This document shows, one piece after another, positions 27,723 through 37,164 of a DNA stretch of 43,174 bases. How positions within the stretch are numbered: position 1 is the stretch's first letter; each line of letters opens with the position of its first letter. The notes beneath the pieces are model-generated. The model was not told the origin of the DNA. It saw nothing but the letters and a program-made list of their open reading frames with translations, and ran no database searches. The position numbers and the translations under genes are program-made. Origin of the DNA: Streptococcus cristatus (GTDB lineage Bacteria > Bacillota > Bacilli > Lactobacillales > Streptococcaceae); assembly GCF_003943465.1 (NCBI RefSeq), contig NZ_RJPR01000002.1:29490-72663 (forward strand). The letters are read 5' to 3'.

Positions 27723-27756
27723 AAAAAAGACTGGGACAAATAATCCCAGCCTCTTA
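27723..27756 (-). terminator. terminator of the rml operon
   Basis: Arms ACTGGGA / TCCCAGC with loop CAAATAA, followed on the minus strand by CTTTTTTATAG, 27 bases after the rmlB stop. Confidence 0.88.
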
Positions 27757-27782
27757 GTCATATATTGCCTGTATAAGAAGAC

Positions 27783-28838
<1,056 letters not shown>

Positions 28839-28853
28839 TTAAACTTTTTTATA

Positions 28854-28984
28854 ATTGCCTTAAGTGGTGGGGACGCAAGCAAACCTCCGGTTTCATTGCT
28901 TATTTTTGAGCCTAATGTCTCAAAAATCCCCTGTCATGTAACAAACTAAACAATTTGTTACATGACTTACACCACAGCGGCAAT
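28854..28984. repeat. multi-helix palindromic element in the rmlC-rmlB spacer
   Basis: Five helices nest in 131 bases. P1 is ATTGCC/GGCAAT (28854-59, 28979-84) plus GTGGTG/CACCAC (28864-69, 28970-75). Inside are P2 GGGA/TCCC (28870-73, 28927-30) enclosing P3 AAGCAA+ACC/GGT+TTGCTT (28877-85, 28889-91, 28896-901) and P4 TTTTTGAG/CTCAAAAA (28903-10, 28919-26); then P5 TCATGTAACAAA/TTTGTTACATGA (28934-45, 28954-65). A sixth hairpin AATTCG/CGGATT follows at 28994-29012. Almost every base is in or next to a helix. It works equally on both strands, so it may be an RNA element in the rml message or a small mobile DNA repeat. It has no U tail and is not a tRNA. Confidence 0.7.
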
Positions 28985-29070
28985 CATTTCTTTAATTCGC
29001 TTCGCTCGGATTAGAGCTGAGCTAAATCATATATTTCAATATAAATTAATGCGTCAGAAAAGAATTCTTC

Positions 29071-29664
29071 TTACAAATCTTCTTTTCTTAGTGGTTTTAC
29101 ATCCTTGAGTAATGGATGGTTCTTGTCTGCTTCTGAGACTTCTGCTGCTTCTAGGTTTTCCCACTGGATGCCTAGAGCTGGATCTGCATAGTTGACAAAG
29201 GCATACTTCGGTTTAAGTTCCAAAGCCCAATAGTCATTCACCAGATAGCTATAAGAAACGGTGTCAGAAAGGACTTGGAAGCCGTTGGCTACGCCGCGTG
29301 GCACAAAAATCCCCTTACTGGCATCAATTACTGTCTGGTAGGTGTTACCAAAGGTTTCACCTTCACGCAGGTCTACCCAAGAACCCAGCACCTTACCGTC
29401 ATCTGCAACAGAGATATACTTGTCCCAAGGCTCAGCATGAAGCCCACGCAGGACATTTTTACGAGAAAAGCTGACATTATTTTGCAGTTTTCCTTCTGCA
29501 AAGAAGCTTTCAGGAAAGCCTAGCGGCAGCATTTTTTCCTTTTGGAAATTTTCCTTAAACCAGCCTCGGTTGTCCCCGCGAACAGGGATATCAAATTCTA
29601 GCATTCCAGGAATTCCGGGAACTTCACGCGCTGCGAATTCCTTATCAAAAAATTGTTCTGTCAT
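29071..29664 (-). CDS. rmlC: dTDP-4-dehydrorhamnose 3,5-epimerase
   Basis: A 197-residue cupin-fold epimerase, third enzyme of dTDP-rhamnose synthesis. Visible family segments are VLRGLHAEPWDKYISVADDG (with catalytic His), WVDLREGETFGNTY and FVPRGVANGFQ. It is of the streptococcal RmlC subtype, about 195-200 residues long. A TTG 18 bases upstream is also open, but the ATG at 29664 gives the usual length and has GGAG upstream. It starts four bases past the rmlA stop region. Confidence 0.95.
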   Translation of the reverse strand: MTEQFFDKEFAAREVPGIPGMLEFDIPVRGDNRGWFKENFQKEKMLPLGFPESFFAEGKLQNNVSFSRKNVLRGLHAEPWDKYISVADDGKVLGSWVDLREGETFGNTYQTVIDASKGIFVPRGVANGFQVLSDTVSYSYLVNDYWALELKPKYAFVNYADPALGIQWENLEAAEVSEADKNHPLLKDVKPLRKEDL

Positions 29665-29668
29665 CTTC

Positions 29669-30538
29669 TTATGCTTCTCCAATCAAACGGAGCAAGTATT
29701 GTCCGTATTCATTCTTTTTCAATGGCTGCGCCAATTCATGCACTTGCTCTTTAGTGATGTAGCCCATACGATAGGCAATTTCTTCCAGATTTGCCACCTG
29801 CACGTTCTGCATACGCTGAACTGTTTCGATATATTGAGCTGCCTCTAAGAGACTTTCGTGGGTACCTGTATCCAACCAGGCAAAACCACGTCCCATAAGC
29901 TCAACAGACAAATCGCCACGATCCAAGTAAGCCTTGTTAACGTCAGTGATTTCCAGTTCTCCGCGAGGACTTGGCTTAATATTCTTGGCAATCTCTACAA
30001 CATCGTTATCGTAGAAATACAGTCCTGTTACTGCATAGTTAGAGCGCGGCTGTTCTGGTTTTTCTTCGATGGAGATAGCATTCATATTTTCATCAAATTC
30101 TACAACACCAAAGCGTTCTGGATCCTTGACATGGTAGCCAAAGACAGTTGCTCCTTTTTCCTTAGCAGCAGCATTTTGGAGCATTTTGCTTAAACCTGGT
30201 CCATGGTAAATATTATCCCCAAGAATCAGCGCTACATTGTCATCGCCAATGAAATCAGCCCCAATGATAAAGGCTTGTGCCAATCCGTCCGGACTTGGCT
30301 GCTCTGCATAAGAGAGCTTGATACCAAACTCAGAGCCATCACCCAGCAGATCCTCAAAACGAGGCAGATCCGTCGGAGTGGAGATAATCAAGATGTCCTT
30401 GATACCAGCCAGCATAAGAGTTGACAGTGGATAATAAATCATGGGTTTGTCATAAACCGGCATGAGCTGTTTTGACGCAGCGCGGGTCAATGGATACAAA
30501 CGTGTACCAGAACCACCTGCAAGAATAATACCTTTCAT
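29669..30538 (-). CDS. rmlA: glucose-1-phosphate thymidylyltransferase
   Basis: A 289-residue sugar nucleotidyltransferase, first enzyme of dTDP-L-rhamnose synthesis. The signature [20 protein letters not shown] and the metal/substrate segment LGDNIYHG are present, followed by [20 protein letters not shown]. It opens the rml operon with promoter at 30569-30597. rmlD, the last step, is not in the window and must be encoded elsewhere. Confidence 0.97.
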   Translation of the reverse strand: MKGIILAGGSGTRLYPLTRAASKQLMPVYDKPMIYYPLSTLMLAGIKDILIISTPTDLPRFEDLLGDGSEFGIKLSYAEQPSPDGLAQAFIIGADFIGDDNVALILGDNIYHGPGLSKMLQNAAAKEKGATVFGYHVKDPERFGVVEFDENMNAISIEEKPEQPRSNYAVTGLYFYDNDVVEIAKNIKPSPRGELEITDVNKAYLDRGDLSVELMGRGFAWLDTGTHESLLEAAQYIETVQRMQNVQVANLEEIAYRMGYITKEQVHELAQPLKKNEYGQYLLRLIGEA

Positions 30539-30568
30539 ATGAGTTTCCTCTCTTAATGTATTCCCTTT

Positions 30569-30597
30569 ATTTTACCATTTTTGAAAGCGGATGTCAC
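30569..30597 (-). promoter_or_regulatory. rml operon promoter
   Basis: GTGACA (30597-30592) and TG-G-TAAAAT (TAAAAT at 30574-30569) are 17 bases apart on the minus strand. AGAGAGGAAA precedes the rmlA ATG. Confidence 0.72.
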
Positions 30598-30611
30598 CCT
30601 TTTCACTCTCT

Positions 30612-30692
30612 TTAAATAATAGTGCAACCCCATGTAAAAAGCCCAGCCAAGAACGCCTGCATAACCACAGGCTGCGATCGTAACCAGTCCAT
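30612..30692 (-). pseudogene. relic of a ZIP-family metal transporter N-terminus
   Basis: A 26-codon frame starts at ATG 30692, five bases after AAGGAG, and reads MDWLRSQPVVMQAFLAG then LFTWGCTII before a stop. ZIP-family (ZupT-like) transporters begin with a very similar QAFLAGLFTWGCT segment. Nothing of the remaining ~240 residues is found: the rml promoter follows directly. It looks like the preserved head of a deleted gene. A free short peptide is the alternative. Confidence 0.55.
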
Positions 30693-30714
30693 AACTTCTC
30701 CTTATTCTCTGAAA

Positions 30715-31185
30715 TCAATCATACAAAATCGTCTTGGTTTCCCCGATACAGTGTTTTTCCTCATTCCAGTAATGAATCCGCTCGAAAGAGCCTTTCCTCC
30801 AGTAGAGAGGCAAACGTTCACGTATGTCGTTCTGCATATCTATTTGATCAAGTTCCGAAATCTTCCACCATTTGGACTCCCCTTCATGATCGTTTCCCCT
30901 AACTTGCCCCTCAAAGGCAGTACAAAGAAAATCGTAATACACATACCGTTCTTTTTTACTCGGATTAGTGAAACCTGAAATTCCCTTCAATTCCAAGTTT
31001 AGAGCAGTCAGCCCTGTTTCTTCTTTTAATTCGCGCCTTGCAGCTTCGAAAAAAGATTCTGGAAACTCCACCTTCCCGCCAGGTTGTATCCACCCTTTAA
31101 AGTTATCATGCTGGCGATTAAGCAGTAAAATTTCATCATCTTTTTTTACACAAATATTGACCCAATTCAAAATAGTTTCTGTCAT
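30715..31185 (-). CDS. Nudix hydrolase
   Basis: A 156-residue Nudix enzyme. The Nudix box is complete: GGKVEFPESFFEAARRELKE followed by ETGL, with the metal-binding REL-x-EE. It hydrolyses a nucleoside diphosphate linked to another group; the late WWKISELD resembles MutT-like members. A longer frame reaches 31203, but the ATG at 31185 follows AAGG at a normal distance. The substrate cannot be told from sequence. It is preceded by about 100 bases without a clear promoter. Confidence 0.88.
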   Translation of the reverse strand: MTETILNWVNICVKKDDEILLLNRQHDNFKGWIQPGGKVEFPESFFEAARRELKEETGLTALNLELKGISGFTNPSKKERYVYYDFLCTAFEGQVRGNDHEGESKWWKISELDQIDMQNDIRERLPLYWRKGSFERIHYWNEEKHCIGETKTILYD

Positions 31186-31283
31186 ATCAAACCTTCTCCA
31201 CATGGAACTAGTAACTTTAAATCATACATTTGCACAAGCACAAGCTGTAATTGAACACAAGCTCCAAAAAAAATTATTCCAAC

Positions 31284-32324
31284 TCAATATTCTTTATTTT
31301 GGATAGAAAATCGAACGATCTGATGATTTTGAACAATGACTTCGTATTTACCAAATCCAGAATACTTACTATGTTTCCCGACACTAATGGCCATAAGATA
31401 GCGTGCATTTGGTAGCTTCGTTAAATCTAGTTGCTCTTGTAAAATCTGCTTGATTTTATCGTCATTCTTCTGGTCTTGGCCAATACTAATGATAGATCCA
31501 TCGTCTTGCTCCACGTTCAAAATTACCTTCATTTCAATGGCAAGAGCCTCTTTTTCCAACATGTCAGAAATAGGAATTGGATATAAGCCCTGCAAAGGCT
31601 GGCCTTCTGCCTGATTCTTCTTTATCAGGGCCTCGTATGCATCAATATTTGGCGCATCCTTATCTATCATAAAATCAAGGGATTCTAGATATAGTTTCTT
31701 CTTATCTGCTCTTGTGAAGCTATCTTTTACAGTTTCTAAAGTTTCACTATAGCCCGGACTCAGCTCTAGTCCCCTATAAGCGATACTAGGAAAAGCTTGA
31801 TAAATCGCATATCCCTTTTCAAGCTGTAGGTCAATATCCGTTTTTCCATATTTCTCATCCCGAGAGATGTAGTACTCAATTCGGTCACCGATCTTAACCG
31901 TTTTCCCCTCAATTTCCTCAGAATACTCAGCACTGACTAAATAACCAGCAAAAGAGGTATAGTTTTTATTAGCATCTAAAACTCTGACCGTCCCTTCAAA
32001 ACCACTCTTCTCATAAGAGCGCTGAACAGCCTGTACTATTTCATATTTCGGCACTCGTACAAAAACTCCCCACATATCTATGAAATTCAGAAACATAGAG
32101 ACAAGAGCCATGAGAAAAACGATCACCACACTAGATAGGAAACAGCCCAAAACACCGAAGCCTATTTTCTTTTTTGTATTCTTTGCTAGTTCCTGATTTC
32201 CTCCATTATTTTGAGCAATAAGAGGATGTTGAGAACGACTTTTGTGTCTAGTAAATAGAATAAGTGGGATTGAAATTGATATTGATATTACTAGTAAAAG
32301 TAAAATGAGAAATATTATAATCAT
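31284..32324 (-). CDS. membrane-anchored protein of unknown function
   Basis: A 346-residue protein with two N-terminal membrane segments (residues ~2-24 and ~53-80, the second LGCFLSSVVIVFLMALVSMF) and a large outer or inner domain of 260 residues. That domain has alternating strands, for example YEIVQAVQRSYEKSGFEG and RYLMAISVGKHSKYSGFGKY, and resembles no family I know. Its ATG is nine bases after the FAD oxidoreductase stop, so it belongs to the trmK-nif3 operon. Confidence 0.72.
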   Translation of the reverse strand: MIIIFLILLLLVISISISIPLILFTRHKSRSQHPLIAQNNGGNQELAKNTKKKIGFGVLGCFLSSVVIVFLMALVSMFLNFIDMWGVFVRVPKYEIVQAVQRSYEKSGFEGTVRVLDANKNYTSFAGYLVSAEYSEEIEGKTVKIGDRIEYYISRDEKYGKTDIDLQLEKGYAIYQAFPSIAYRGLELSPGYSETLETVKDSFTRADKKKLYLESLDFMIDKDAPNIDAYEALIKKNQAEGQPLQGLYPIPISDMLEKEALAIEMKVILNVEQDDGSIISIGQDQKNDDKIKQILQEQLDLTKLPNARYLMAISVGKHSKYSGFGKYEVIVQNHQIVRFSIQNKEY

Positions 32325-32333
32325 TTGTTTTCC

Positions 32334-33437
32334 TTAAGTGCCTTCTTCTTTCTCCACGTACCGTTCAATAGGATAGTCTGCTGGATTCAGCAGCCCCGCT
32401 TCTCCTAAAGCCAGCTGAGCTAATTGGCGCCCGATGATCGGACCAGTTGTCAGACCAGAAGAGCCTAGACCGCTGGCTGCGTAGGCATGCGGTAAGTCTG
32501 GCACAGCGCCAAAGAAAGGAGAGAAGTCGCTGGTATAAGCCCGCGTTCCCACGCGCTCGCCTAGAATCTCTGCAGTAGCCAACCTCAGCAAATAAGTTTC
32601 CGCTTCTTGCTGCAACTGATTCAGCACCGTCTTATCTACCGTCAAATCAAAGCCCTGATCATTTTCATGACTGGCACCAACACTCACCTTACCTGCTAGA
32701 AAAGGAATGATATCCAGCTCGCCCTCAGGCATCACAACAGGGTAGTCATCCGTCTTTTCAGCCAGCTTAAAATCACGCAGCTGTCCCTTTTGCGGTCGAA
32801 CATCTGTCTCATAGCCCAGTGGCTGCAAGATTTCTCCCAGCCAAGCACCCACAGCTAAGATGGCACAGTCAAAGCTGCGTCCGTCCACAAGAAGTTGCTC
32901 TCCTTCTACTGTCAATCTTACCTTTTTCTCAACCAATTCTGCCTTGCTGGCTTTCAGAAGCGTCTCCGTCAAGAGCGCTCCCTCCACACGGGCACCGCCG
33001 GAAGCATAGAGAAGTCGCTCAAAGCCTTGCAGGTCTGGAAAATTCTCCTGCGCTTCCTGACGACCGAGAAGACTCAATTCCCCTATTAAGGGCGACTCTT
33101 CACGACGATTAGCAGCCAAATCATAAAGTTCCTTCAGCTTGCTCTCGTCCTTTTTCAGCAGATAAACACCTGTCTGTTGGTAAAAGTCTGTCTGGATTCC
33201 AGCATCTTTCAGTTCCGCAATCAAGTCCTGATAAAAATCAGCGCCCAGACGCGCCATCCTATACCAAGCCTTGTTGCGACGCTTGGAAAACCAAGGACTG
33301 ATAATGCCTGCAGCTGCCTTGGTTGCCTGCCCCTTACCGTCATCAAAGACAGTCACCTCCACATCTGGGGATTTGGACAGATAGTAAGCCGCTGTTGATC
33401 CGACAATCCCAGCACCAATCACTGCTACTTTTTTCAT
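32334..33437 (-). CDS. DAO-family FAD-dependent oxidoreductase
   Basis: A 367-residue flavoenzyme of the glycine oxidase/D-amino acid dehydrogenase type. The N-terminal dinucleotide loop is VAVIGAGIVGSTAAYYL; the C-terminal FAD contact AASGLGSSGLTTGPIIG is typical. It likely oxidises a small amine or amino acid; the substrate is unknown. The frame is open to 33476, but the ATG at 33437 follows GGGAG and places the Rossmann loop at the start as usual. It lies 11 bases after the nif3 gene. Confidence 0.87.
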   Translation of the reverse strand: MKKVAVIGAGIVGSTAAYYLSKSPDVEVTVFDDGKGQATKAAAGIISPWFSKRRNKAWYRMARLGADFYQDLIAELKDAGIQTDFYQQTGVYLLKKDESKLKELYDLAANRREESPLIGELSLLGRQEAQENFPDLQGFERLLYASGGARVEGALLTETLLKASKAELVEKKVRLTVEGEQLLVDGRSFDCAILAVGAWLGEILQPLGYETDVRPQKGQLRDFKLAEKTDDYPVVMPEGELDIIPFLAGKVSVGASHENDQGFDLTVDKTVLNQLQQEAETYLLRLATAEILGERVGTRAYTSDFSPFFGAVPDLPHAYAASGLGSSGLTTGPIIGRQLAQLALGEAGLLNPADYPIERYVEKEEGT

Positions 33438-33448
33438 GTCGCTCCCTC

Positions 33449-34246
33449 TCAAATATGTCGGAAAGGATTGGTCCAAGCCTGACTAGCCATAATCTCAATC
33501 TCCCATCCCTCTTCTGCCTTCCAAGTATCAAATTTTTCTTTCAATTTTTCCGTAAATAGAACTTCGATATGGTGTCCAGGATCAAGCGCCAAAAGCCCTT
33601 CTGTCAGCATTTCCTGAGCTGTGTGATAGTAAATATCACCTGTAATGTAGACTTGCGCTCCCTTAGCAATGGCCTCTGGATAAAAGGACTGACCGCTACC
33701 ACCACAAATAGCCACACGATCAATCACACGTTCGAGATCCGCTTCTTCATAAGTGACCAGACGCACACTATCTAGTCCAAAACTTGCCTTGACCTTAGCC
33801 GCAAAGTCCCCAAAAGTCTGAGGCACAATCTTCCCCACACGACCAATACCATGTTCTGGGCTTGTCTGACTGAGAAAACTTGTCTCCTCAATATCCAATA
33901 ATTGGCAGAACCAATCATTTAGTCCATCCTCCACAACATCAATATTGGTATGGCTGACATAAACAGCAATATCATGCTTGATGAGTTCTAGAATGATTTG
34001 ATTTCGCGCCTTATCTGCCACTAGGTTCTTGAGCGGGCGAAAAATAGGCGCATGCTTAACAATAATCAGTCCAGCACCAGCCTCAATAGCCTCCGCCACT
34101 GTCTGTTCACGAATATCCAATGCCACTAGAACCTTGTCCACTTCTTTGTCCAAAGTTCCGATTTGCAGGCCTGAAATGTCGCCCTCCATGGACAATTCTT
34201 GCGGGCAATAGGCTTCATAACGGGCGATGATCTCACTTGCTAACAT
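33449..34246 (-). CDS. Nif3-like dinuclear metal center protein (YqfO family)
   Basis: A 265-residue NIF3 family protein. The N-terminal [15 protein letters not shown] segment here is [20 protein letters not shown], and metal ligands appear in [23 protein letters not shown] and, late, [10 protein letters not shown]. The family is annotated as GTP cyclohydrolase 1 type 2 homologues, but the activity is unsettled. It overlaps trmK by 14 bases; this gene pair is conserved in Firmicutes. Confidence 0.92.
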   Translation of the reverse strand: MLASEIIARYEAYCPQELSMEGDISGLQIGTLDKEVDKVLVALDIREQTVAEAIEAGAGLIIVKHAPIFRPLKNLVADKARNQIILELIKHDIAVYVSHTNIDVVEDGLNDWFCQLLDIEETSFLSQTSPEHGIGRVGKIVPQTFGDFAAKVKASFGLDSVRLVTYEEADLERVIDRVAICGGSGQSFYPEAIAKGAQVYITGDIYYHTAQEMLTEGLLALDPGHHIEVLFTEKLKEKFDTWKAEEGWEIEIMASQAWTNPFRHI

Positions 34247-34922
34247 GGAGTACCTCCTTGATACTGTTGATTTTTTGGGACATAGCAGAGCGTTCTAGCT
34301 CATTTTTTTCTGGGATATGGGCTAAAGCTTCTTCAAATTTCTTCAGTTCTTTCTGCCATCTTTGTTTGAATACAGATGATTGTTGCTCTAATAAAAAAGG
34401 GCCGAAGCGCTTTTCTTGCTCTGTCAAAGTTTGCTGGCCTGCCTCAGCCACTAGGATTTCGTAAAACTTACCAGCCTCTTCTAAGATATCCTCAGCCAGC
34501 AAACGAAAGCCGTTAGATACCAGCCAGCTGCGGAGCTCATCCTCTCGATTATTGGGCTGCAAAATCAAGCGGGAAACGGACGCAAGCTTAGCTCTGCCAT
34601 TTTCCAAAATCTCTGAAATCAAGCGACCGCCCATGCCAGCGATGACGATAGTGTCAATCTGGTCTTCCGCTTCAAAAGCCGCCAGACCATTGGCCAAGCG
34701 AACCTCAATCTGCTCCGTCAGCCCATGCTCTGCCACATTTTTCTGGGCAGACTGAAAAGGCCCCTCTACCACTTCACCGGCCAGAGCCTTCTCAATCCGT
34801 CCCTGCTGAATCAGGTAAATAGGCAGATAGGCATGATCGCTCCCAACATCCAGCAGCTTTGCCCCATCTGGAACAAAAGCAGCTACTCGCTCCAAGCGTT
34901 GAGAAATAGTCTTTTTTTGCAT
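34233..34922 (-). CDS. trmK: tRNA (adenine22-N1)-methyltransferase
   Basis: A 229-residue class I SAM methyltransferase. The SAM loop is [15 protein letters not shown] near residue 21, followed by [13 protein letters not shown] (catalytic region) and [15 protein letters not shown]. It methylates N1 of A22 in the D-loop of some tRNAs. The C-terminal coiled coil, about residues 170-225, is a TrmK feature. It starts the operon and has its own promoter. Confidence 0.93.
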   Translation of the reverse strand: MQKKTISQRLERVAAFVPDGAKLLDVGSDHAYLPIYLIQQGRIEKALAGEVVEGPFQSAQKNVAEHGLTEQIEVRLANGLAAFEAEDQIDTIVIAGMGGRLISEILENGRAKLASVSRLILQPNNREDELRSWLVSNGFRLLAEDILEEAGKFYEILVAEAGQQTLTEQEKRFGPFLLEQQSSVFKQRWQKELKKFEEALAHIPEKNELERSAMSQKINSIKEVLHVSK

Positions 34923-34953
34923 TGCTTACTCTTTTCTAAACGTTCTTCTATTC

Positions 34954-34982
34954 AGTATATCATTTCTGTGTCATCAAGTGAA
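34954..34982 (-). promoter_or_regulatory. trmK-nif3 operon promoter
   Basis: TTCACT (34982-34977) and TG-A-TATACT (TATACT 34959-34954), 17 bases apart on the minus strand. The operon is thus independent of the immunity array upstream. Confidence 0.65.
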
Positions 34983-35048
34983 ATTATTTTGTTTTAGCTA
35001 TTTGTACCTTCTATCTAAATTAAGCTTCCCCATCAAATCGTTTAACAC

Positions 35049-35304
35049 TTATAGAATAGTGAGTTTTTTCTCAATAGCAAGAGGAGTAAAGGAATCCCCT
35101 TCAACATTATAAGTAACATCCACCTCTTATCAGCAGTGCCTTTCCTCAAGGATAAATTTGAGAAAAAATCTTCTTGTAGTTGCTCATTGTCTCCAGCATT
35201 TGAGTAAGATACTTGCTTTTCTTCTGGAAACCACATTTGCCAGCAAGCTCTAGATAACCATAAGGTACTCTTTTTGTATAATCACCTTTTAAATATAATT
35301 TCAT
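35049..35304 (-). pseudogene. broken seventh copy of the immunity paralogue
   Basis: The ATG at 35304 overlaps the previous stop as in the intact copies and begins MKLYLKGDYTKRVPYGYLEL, identical to the first array gene. A missing A (GGCAAATG here against GGTAAAATG in the intact copy, near 35237) shifts the frame; the shifted frame continues MWFPEEKQVSYSNAG and FFSNLSLRKGTADKRW. Homology then ends near 35123. The third frame from there gives VDVTYNVEGDSFTPLAIEKK then LTIL-stop at 35049, perhaps the tail of another lost gene. No terminator is visible down to the trmK promoter. Confidence 0.8.
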
Positions 35305-35912
35305 TCGTCCTCGTCGTCCAACTCTACCTCTCCATGGATTTGGATATACTCCTCGCGCTTCCTATCCAATTCTTCCCAGAGTGGCTCGTCAATGGCTTTC
35401 ATAACCTTTATCTCTTCTAAACTAATATTGACCGCTTCGTCGTAGGTCAAATGCAACAGTTCTGCATGTTTCGTTTTAAATTCTTCAATACTCAGCCAAG
35501 TTTCCTTGTCATCTTCGCTGATGTGACCGTCAATAGCAGTTGCCACCTCAATTGCTAGGATATAGAGAGCTCGCTTATCAACAGTTAGAATATCCTTATG
35601 AGTCGTGATGATTCGTAGATAGTCTCCTTTTTCTCGTCCATCGCTTTCATAGGAATCTTCAAAATTTAAATTTATATTTTCACGCTTAAAAGTCGCCCAA
35701 GGGTCGTTGCCTACTCTAAAATCAGCCATTCCCCAACGCTCATCATTCGAAGAAAATTTATCCAAACTAACGCTAAAATAAAAATCATCATCACGTGCGT
35801 AAGAAAAACAAACTTCCACACCTTTTCGTTCTTTGAACCACATTTTCCAAGGATATTCCATACTAGCTTGATAGATACTAGCTTCGTAGTTGCCTTTAAG
35901 ATATAGTCTCAC
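35301..35912 (-). CDS. putative LXG immunity paralogue, copy A
   Basis: A 203-residue acidic cytoplasmic protein, last intact member of the array. The family architecture is an N-terminal MRLYLKGNYE strand, WKMWFKER, a variable middle, then a conserved half with ESDGREKGDYLRI, LTVDKRALYILAIEVA, IDGHISEDDKETWLSIEEFK and the acidic tail HGEVELDDEDE. It is the twin of copy D (37161-37772): by my count 27 of 203 residues differ, 14 of them within residues 63-84. ATGA overlaps join it to copy B and to the broken copy. The immunity role is inferred from position after an LXG toxin. Confidence 0.78.
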   Translation of the reverse strand: MRLYLKGNYEASIYQASMEYPWKMWFKERKGVEVCFSYARDDDFYFSVSLDKFSSNDERWGMADFRVGNDPWATFKRENINLNFEDSYESDGREKGDYLRIITTHKDILTVDKRALYILAIEVATAIDGHISEDDKETWLSIEEFKTKHAELLHLTYDEAVNISLEEIKVMKAIDEPLWEELDRKREEYIQIHGEVELDDEDE

Positions 35913-36541
35913 TCATCTTCCTCATCGTCATAAACTCGTTCACCATGGATTTTGATATATTCTTCGCGCTTCCTATCCAATTCTTCCCAGATGGGATCGT
36001 CAATAGCATCAATCGTTTGAATTTCTTCCAAACTCATCTCATTTGCCTCCTCAAAGGTTAGAGATAAGATATATTCGTGTTTTTCCTTGAATTCCTCAAT
36101 TGTTAGCCATGTTTTCTTGTCATCTTCGCCAATTTGTCCATTAAAGATTGTGGCAATCTCAATAGCCATGATATAGAACGCTCTTTTATCAAGAGTGAGC
36201 AGTTCAAGATGGGTAGAGGCCAAACGTAAACAGTCTCCATTTTCGCGAAAATCTGTTACATAAGCATGCTCAAATTCCAAATTTAGGTCTTCATCAATTT
36301 GTGAAAAAAAGCGATATTTTAGCCCTTCTTGTATCGGAACATGCAACCAACGTTCATCATAATCCTGTTTATCTAGTTTTAGATGAATGGCTATATCATT
36401 CCTATCTCTGATTTTAAGAAAACCAGAATAGGAGAGAGGGATGCCTTCTCCTTGATAATTTTCAAACCACATTCTCTTCGCTAATTCTAAGTAATCAAAT
36501 GGAATTTCTTTAGTGTAATCACCTTTGATGTAAATTCTCAC
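35909..36541 (-). CDS. putative LXG immunity paralogue, copy B
   Basis: A 210-residue member of the same family. It begins MRIYIKGDYTKEIPFDYLEL and has the most divergent middle (FENYQGEGIPLSYSGFLKIR), with a conserved C-terminal half (LTLDKRAFYIMAIEIATIF, NGQIGEDDKKTWLTIEEF). Its tail YIKIHGERVYDDEEDE is identical to that of copy E, its counterpart one cassette upstream. It is coupled by four-base overlaps on both sides. No signal peptide or membrane segment is present. Confidence 0.78.
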   Translation of the reverse strand: MRIYIKGDYTKEIPFDYLELAKRMWFENYQGEGIPLSYSGFLKIRDRNDIAIHLKLDKQDYDERWLHVPIQEGLKYRFFSQIDEDLNLEFEHAYVTDFRENGDCLRLASTHLELLTLDKRAFYIMAIEIATIFNGQIGEDDKKTWLTIEEFKEKHEYILSLTFEEANEMSLEEIQTIDAIDDPIWEELDRKREEYIKIHGERVYDDEEDE

Positions 36542-37164
36542 TCGTCGTCCTCATCGTCATAAACACGTTCGCCATGGATAGCTATGTATTCTTCACGCTT
36601 CTTATCCAATTCTTCCCAGATGGGTTCGTCAATAGCGTCAATCGTCTGAATTTCTTCTAAGCTCATCTCATTTGCTTCATCAAAAGTCAGAGATAAGATA
36701 TCTTGGTGCTTTTCCTTGAATTCCTCGACTGTTAGCCATGTTTTCTTATCATCTTCACTAATTTTCCCATCAATCGCAGTCGCAATTTCGAGTGCCATAA
36801 TATACATAGCTCGTTTATCAACTGTTAATACATCTAGATAATTCGAAGCGATTCTTAGGTATTTTCCCTTTTCTCTACCGTCGCTTTCATAACTTCCTTC
36901 ATAATCCAAATCAATATTTTCATACAATTGGGAATTGATTGCACTGCCACCTTTAACCTTGGCATCTTTCCAACGAGAACCACTTGCTCCCCACTTATCT
37001 AGCCGTAAAGATAGATAGAAGTCATCTTGTAGCATCTCATCATCTCCGACATTTGAGAAACTTATTTTTTGACCATTTCTTTCTTTAAACCACATCTTCC
37101 ATGCGAGTTCTCTGTAGCCAAATGGCACTTTTCTAGTATAATCGCCTTTTAAATATAATTTCAT
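36538..37164 (-). CDS. putative LXG immunity paralogue, copy C
   Basis: A 208-residue paralogue starting MKLYLKGDYTRKVPFGYREL. Its first codons match copies F and the broken one; its next block, KMWFKERNGQKISFSNVGDD, matches copy E; its C-terminal half (TVDKRAMYIMALEIA, LSLTFDEANEMSLEEIQ) is closest to B and F. It therefore looks like a mosaic made by recombination among copies. The tail is GERVYDDEDDE. Overlaps of four bases link it to D and B. Confidence 0.78.
   Translation of the reverse strand: MKLYLKGDYTRKVPFGYRELAWKMWFKERNGQKISFSNVGDDEMLQDDFYLSLRLDKWGASGSRWKDAKVKGGSAINSQLYENIDLDYEGSYESDGREKGKYLRIASNYLDVLTVDKRAMYIMALEIATAIDGKISEDDKKTWLTVEEFKEKHQDILSLTFDEANEMSLEEIQTIDAIDEPIWEELDKKREEYIAIHGERVYDDEDDE

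Noticed and set aside
28854..28984. Cloverleaf-like fold as a possible tRNA or tmRNA gene
   Set aside because: Arm lengths, the 131-base size and the absence of T-loop and anticodon features do not fit a tRNA, and no tmRNA tag peptide is seen.
30603..30715. Alternative minus-strand frame after the Nudix stop reading LVTIAACGYAGVLGWAFYMG
   Set aside because: It looks membrane-like but has no start codon or ribosome site; the overlapping frame with AAGGAG-ATG and ZIP similarity explains the sequence better.
34923..35048. Possible terminator for the immunity array
   Set aside because: No stem with a U tail is visible; the transcript end remains undefined.
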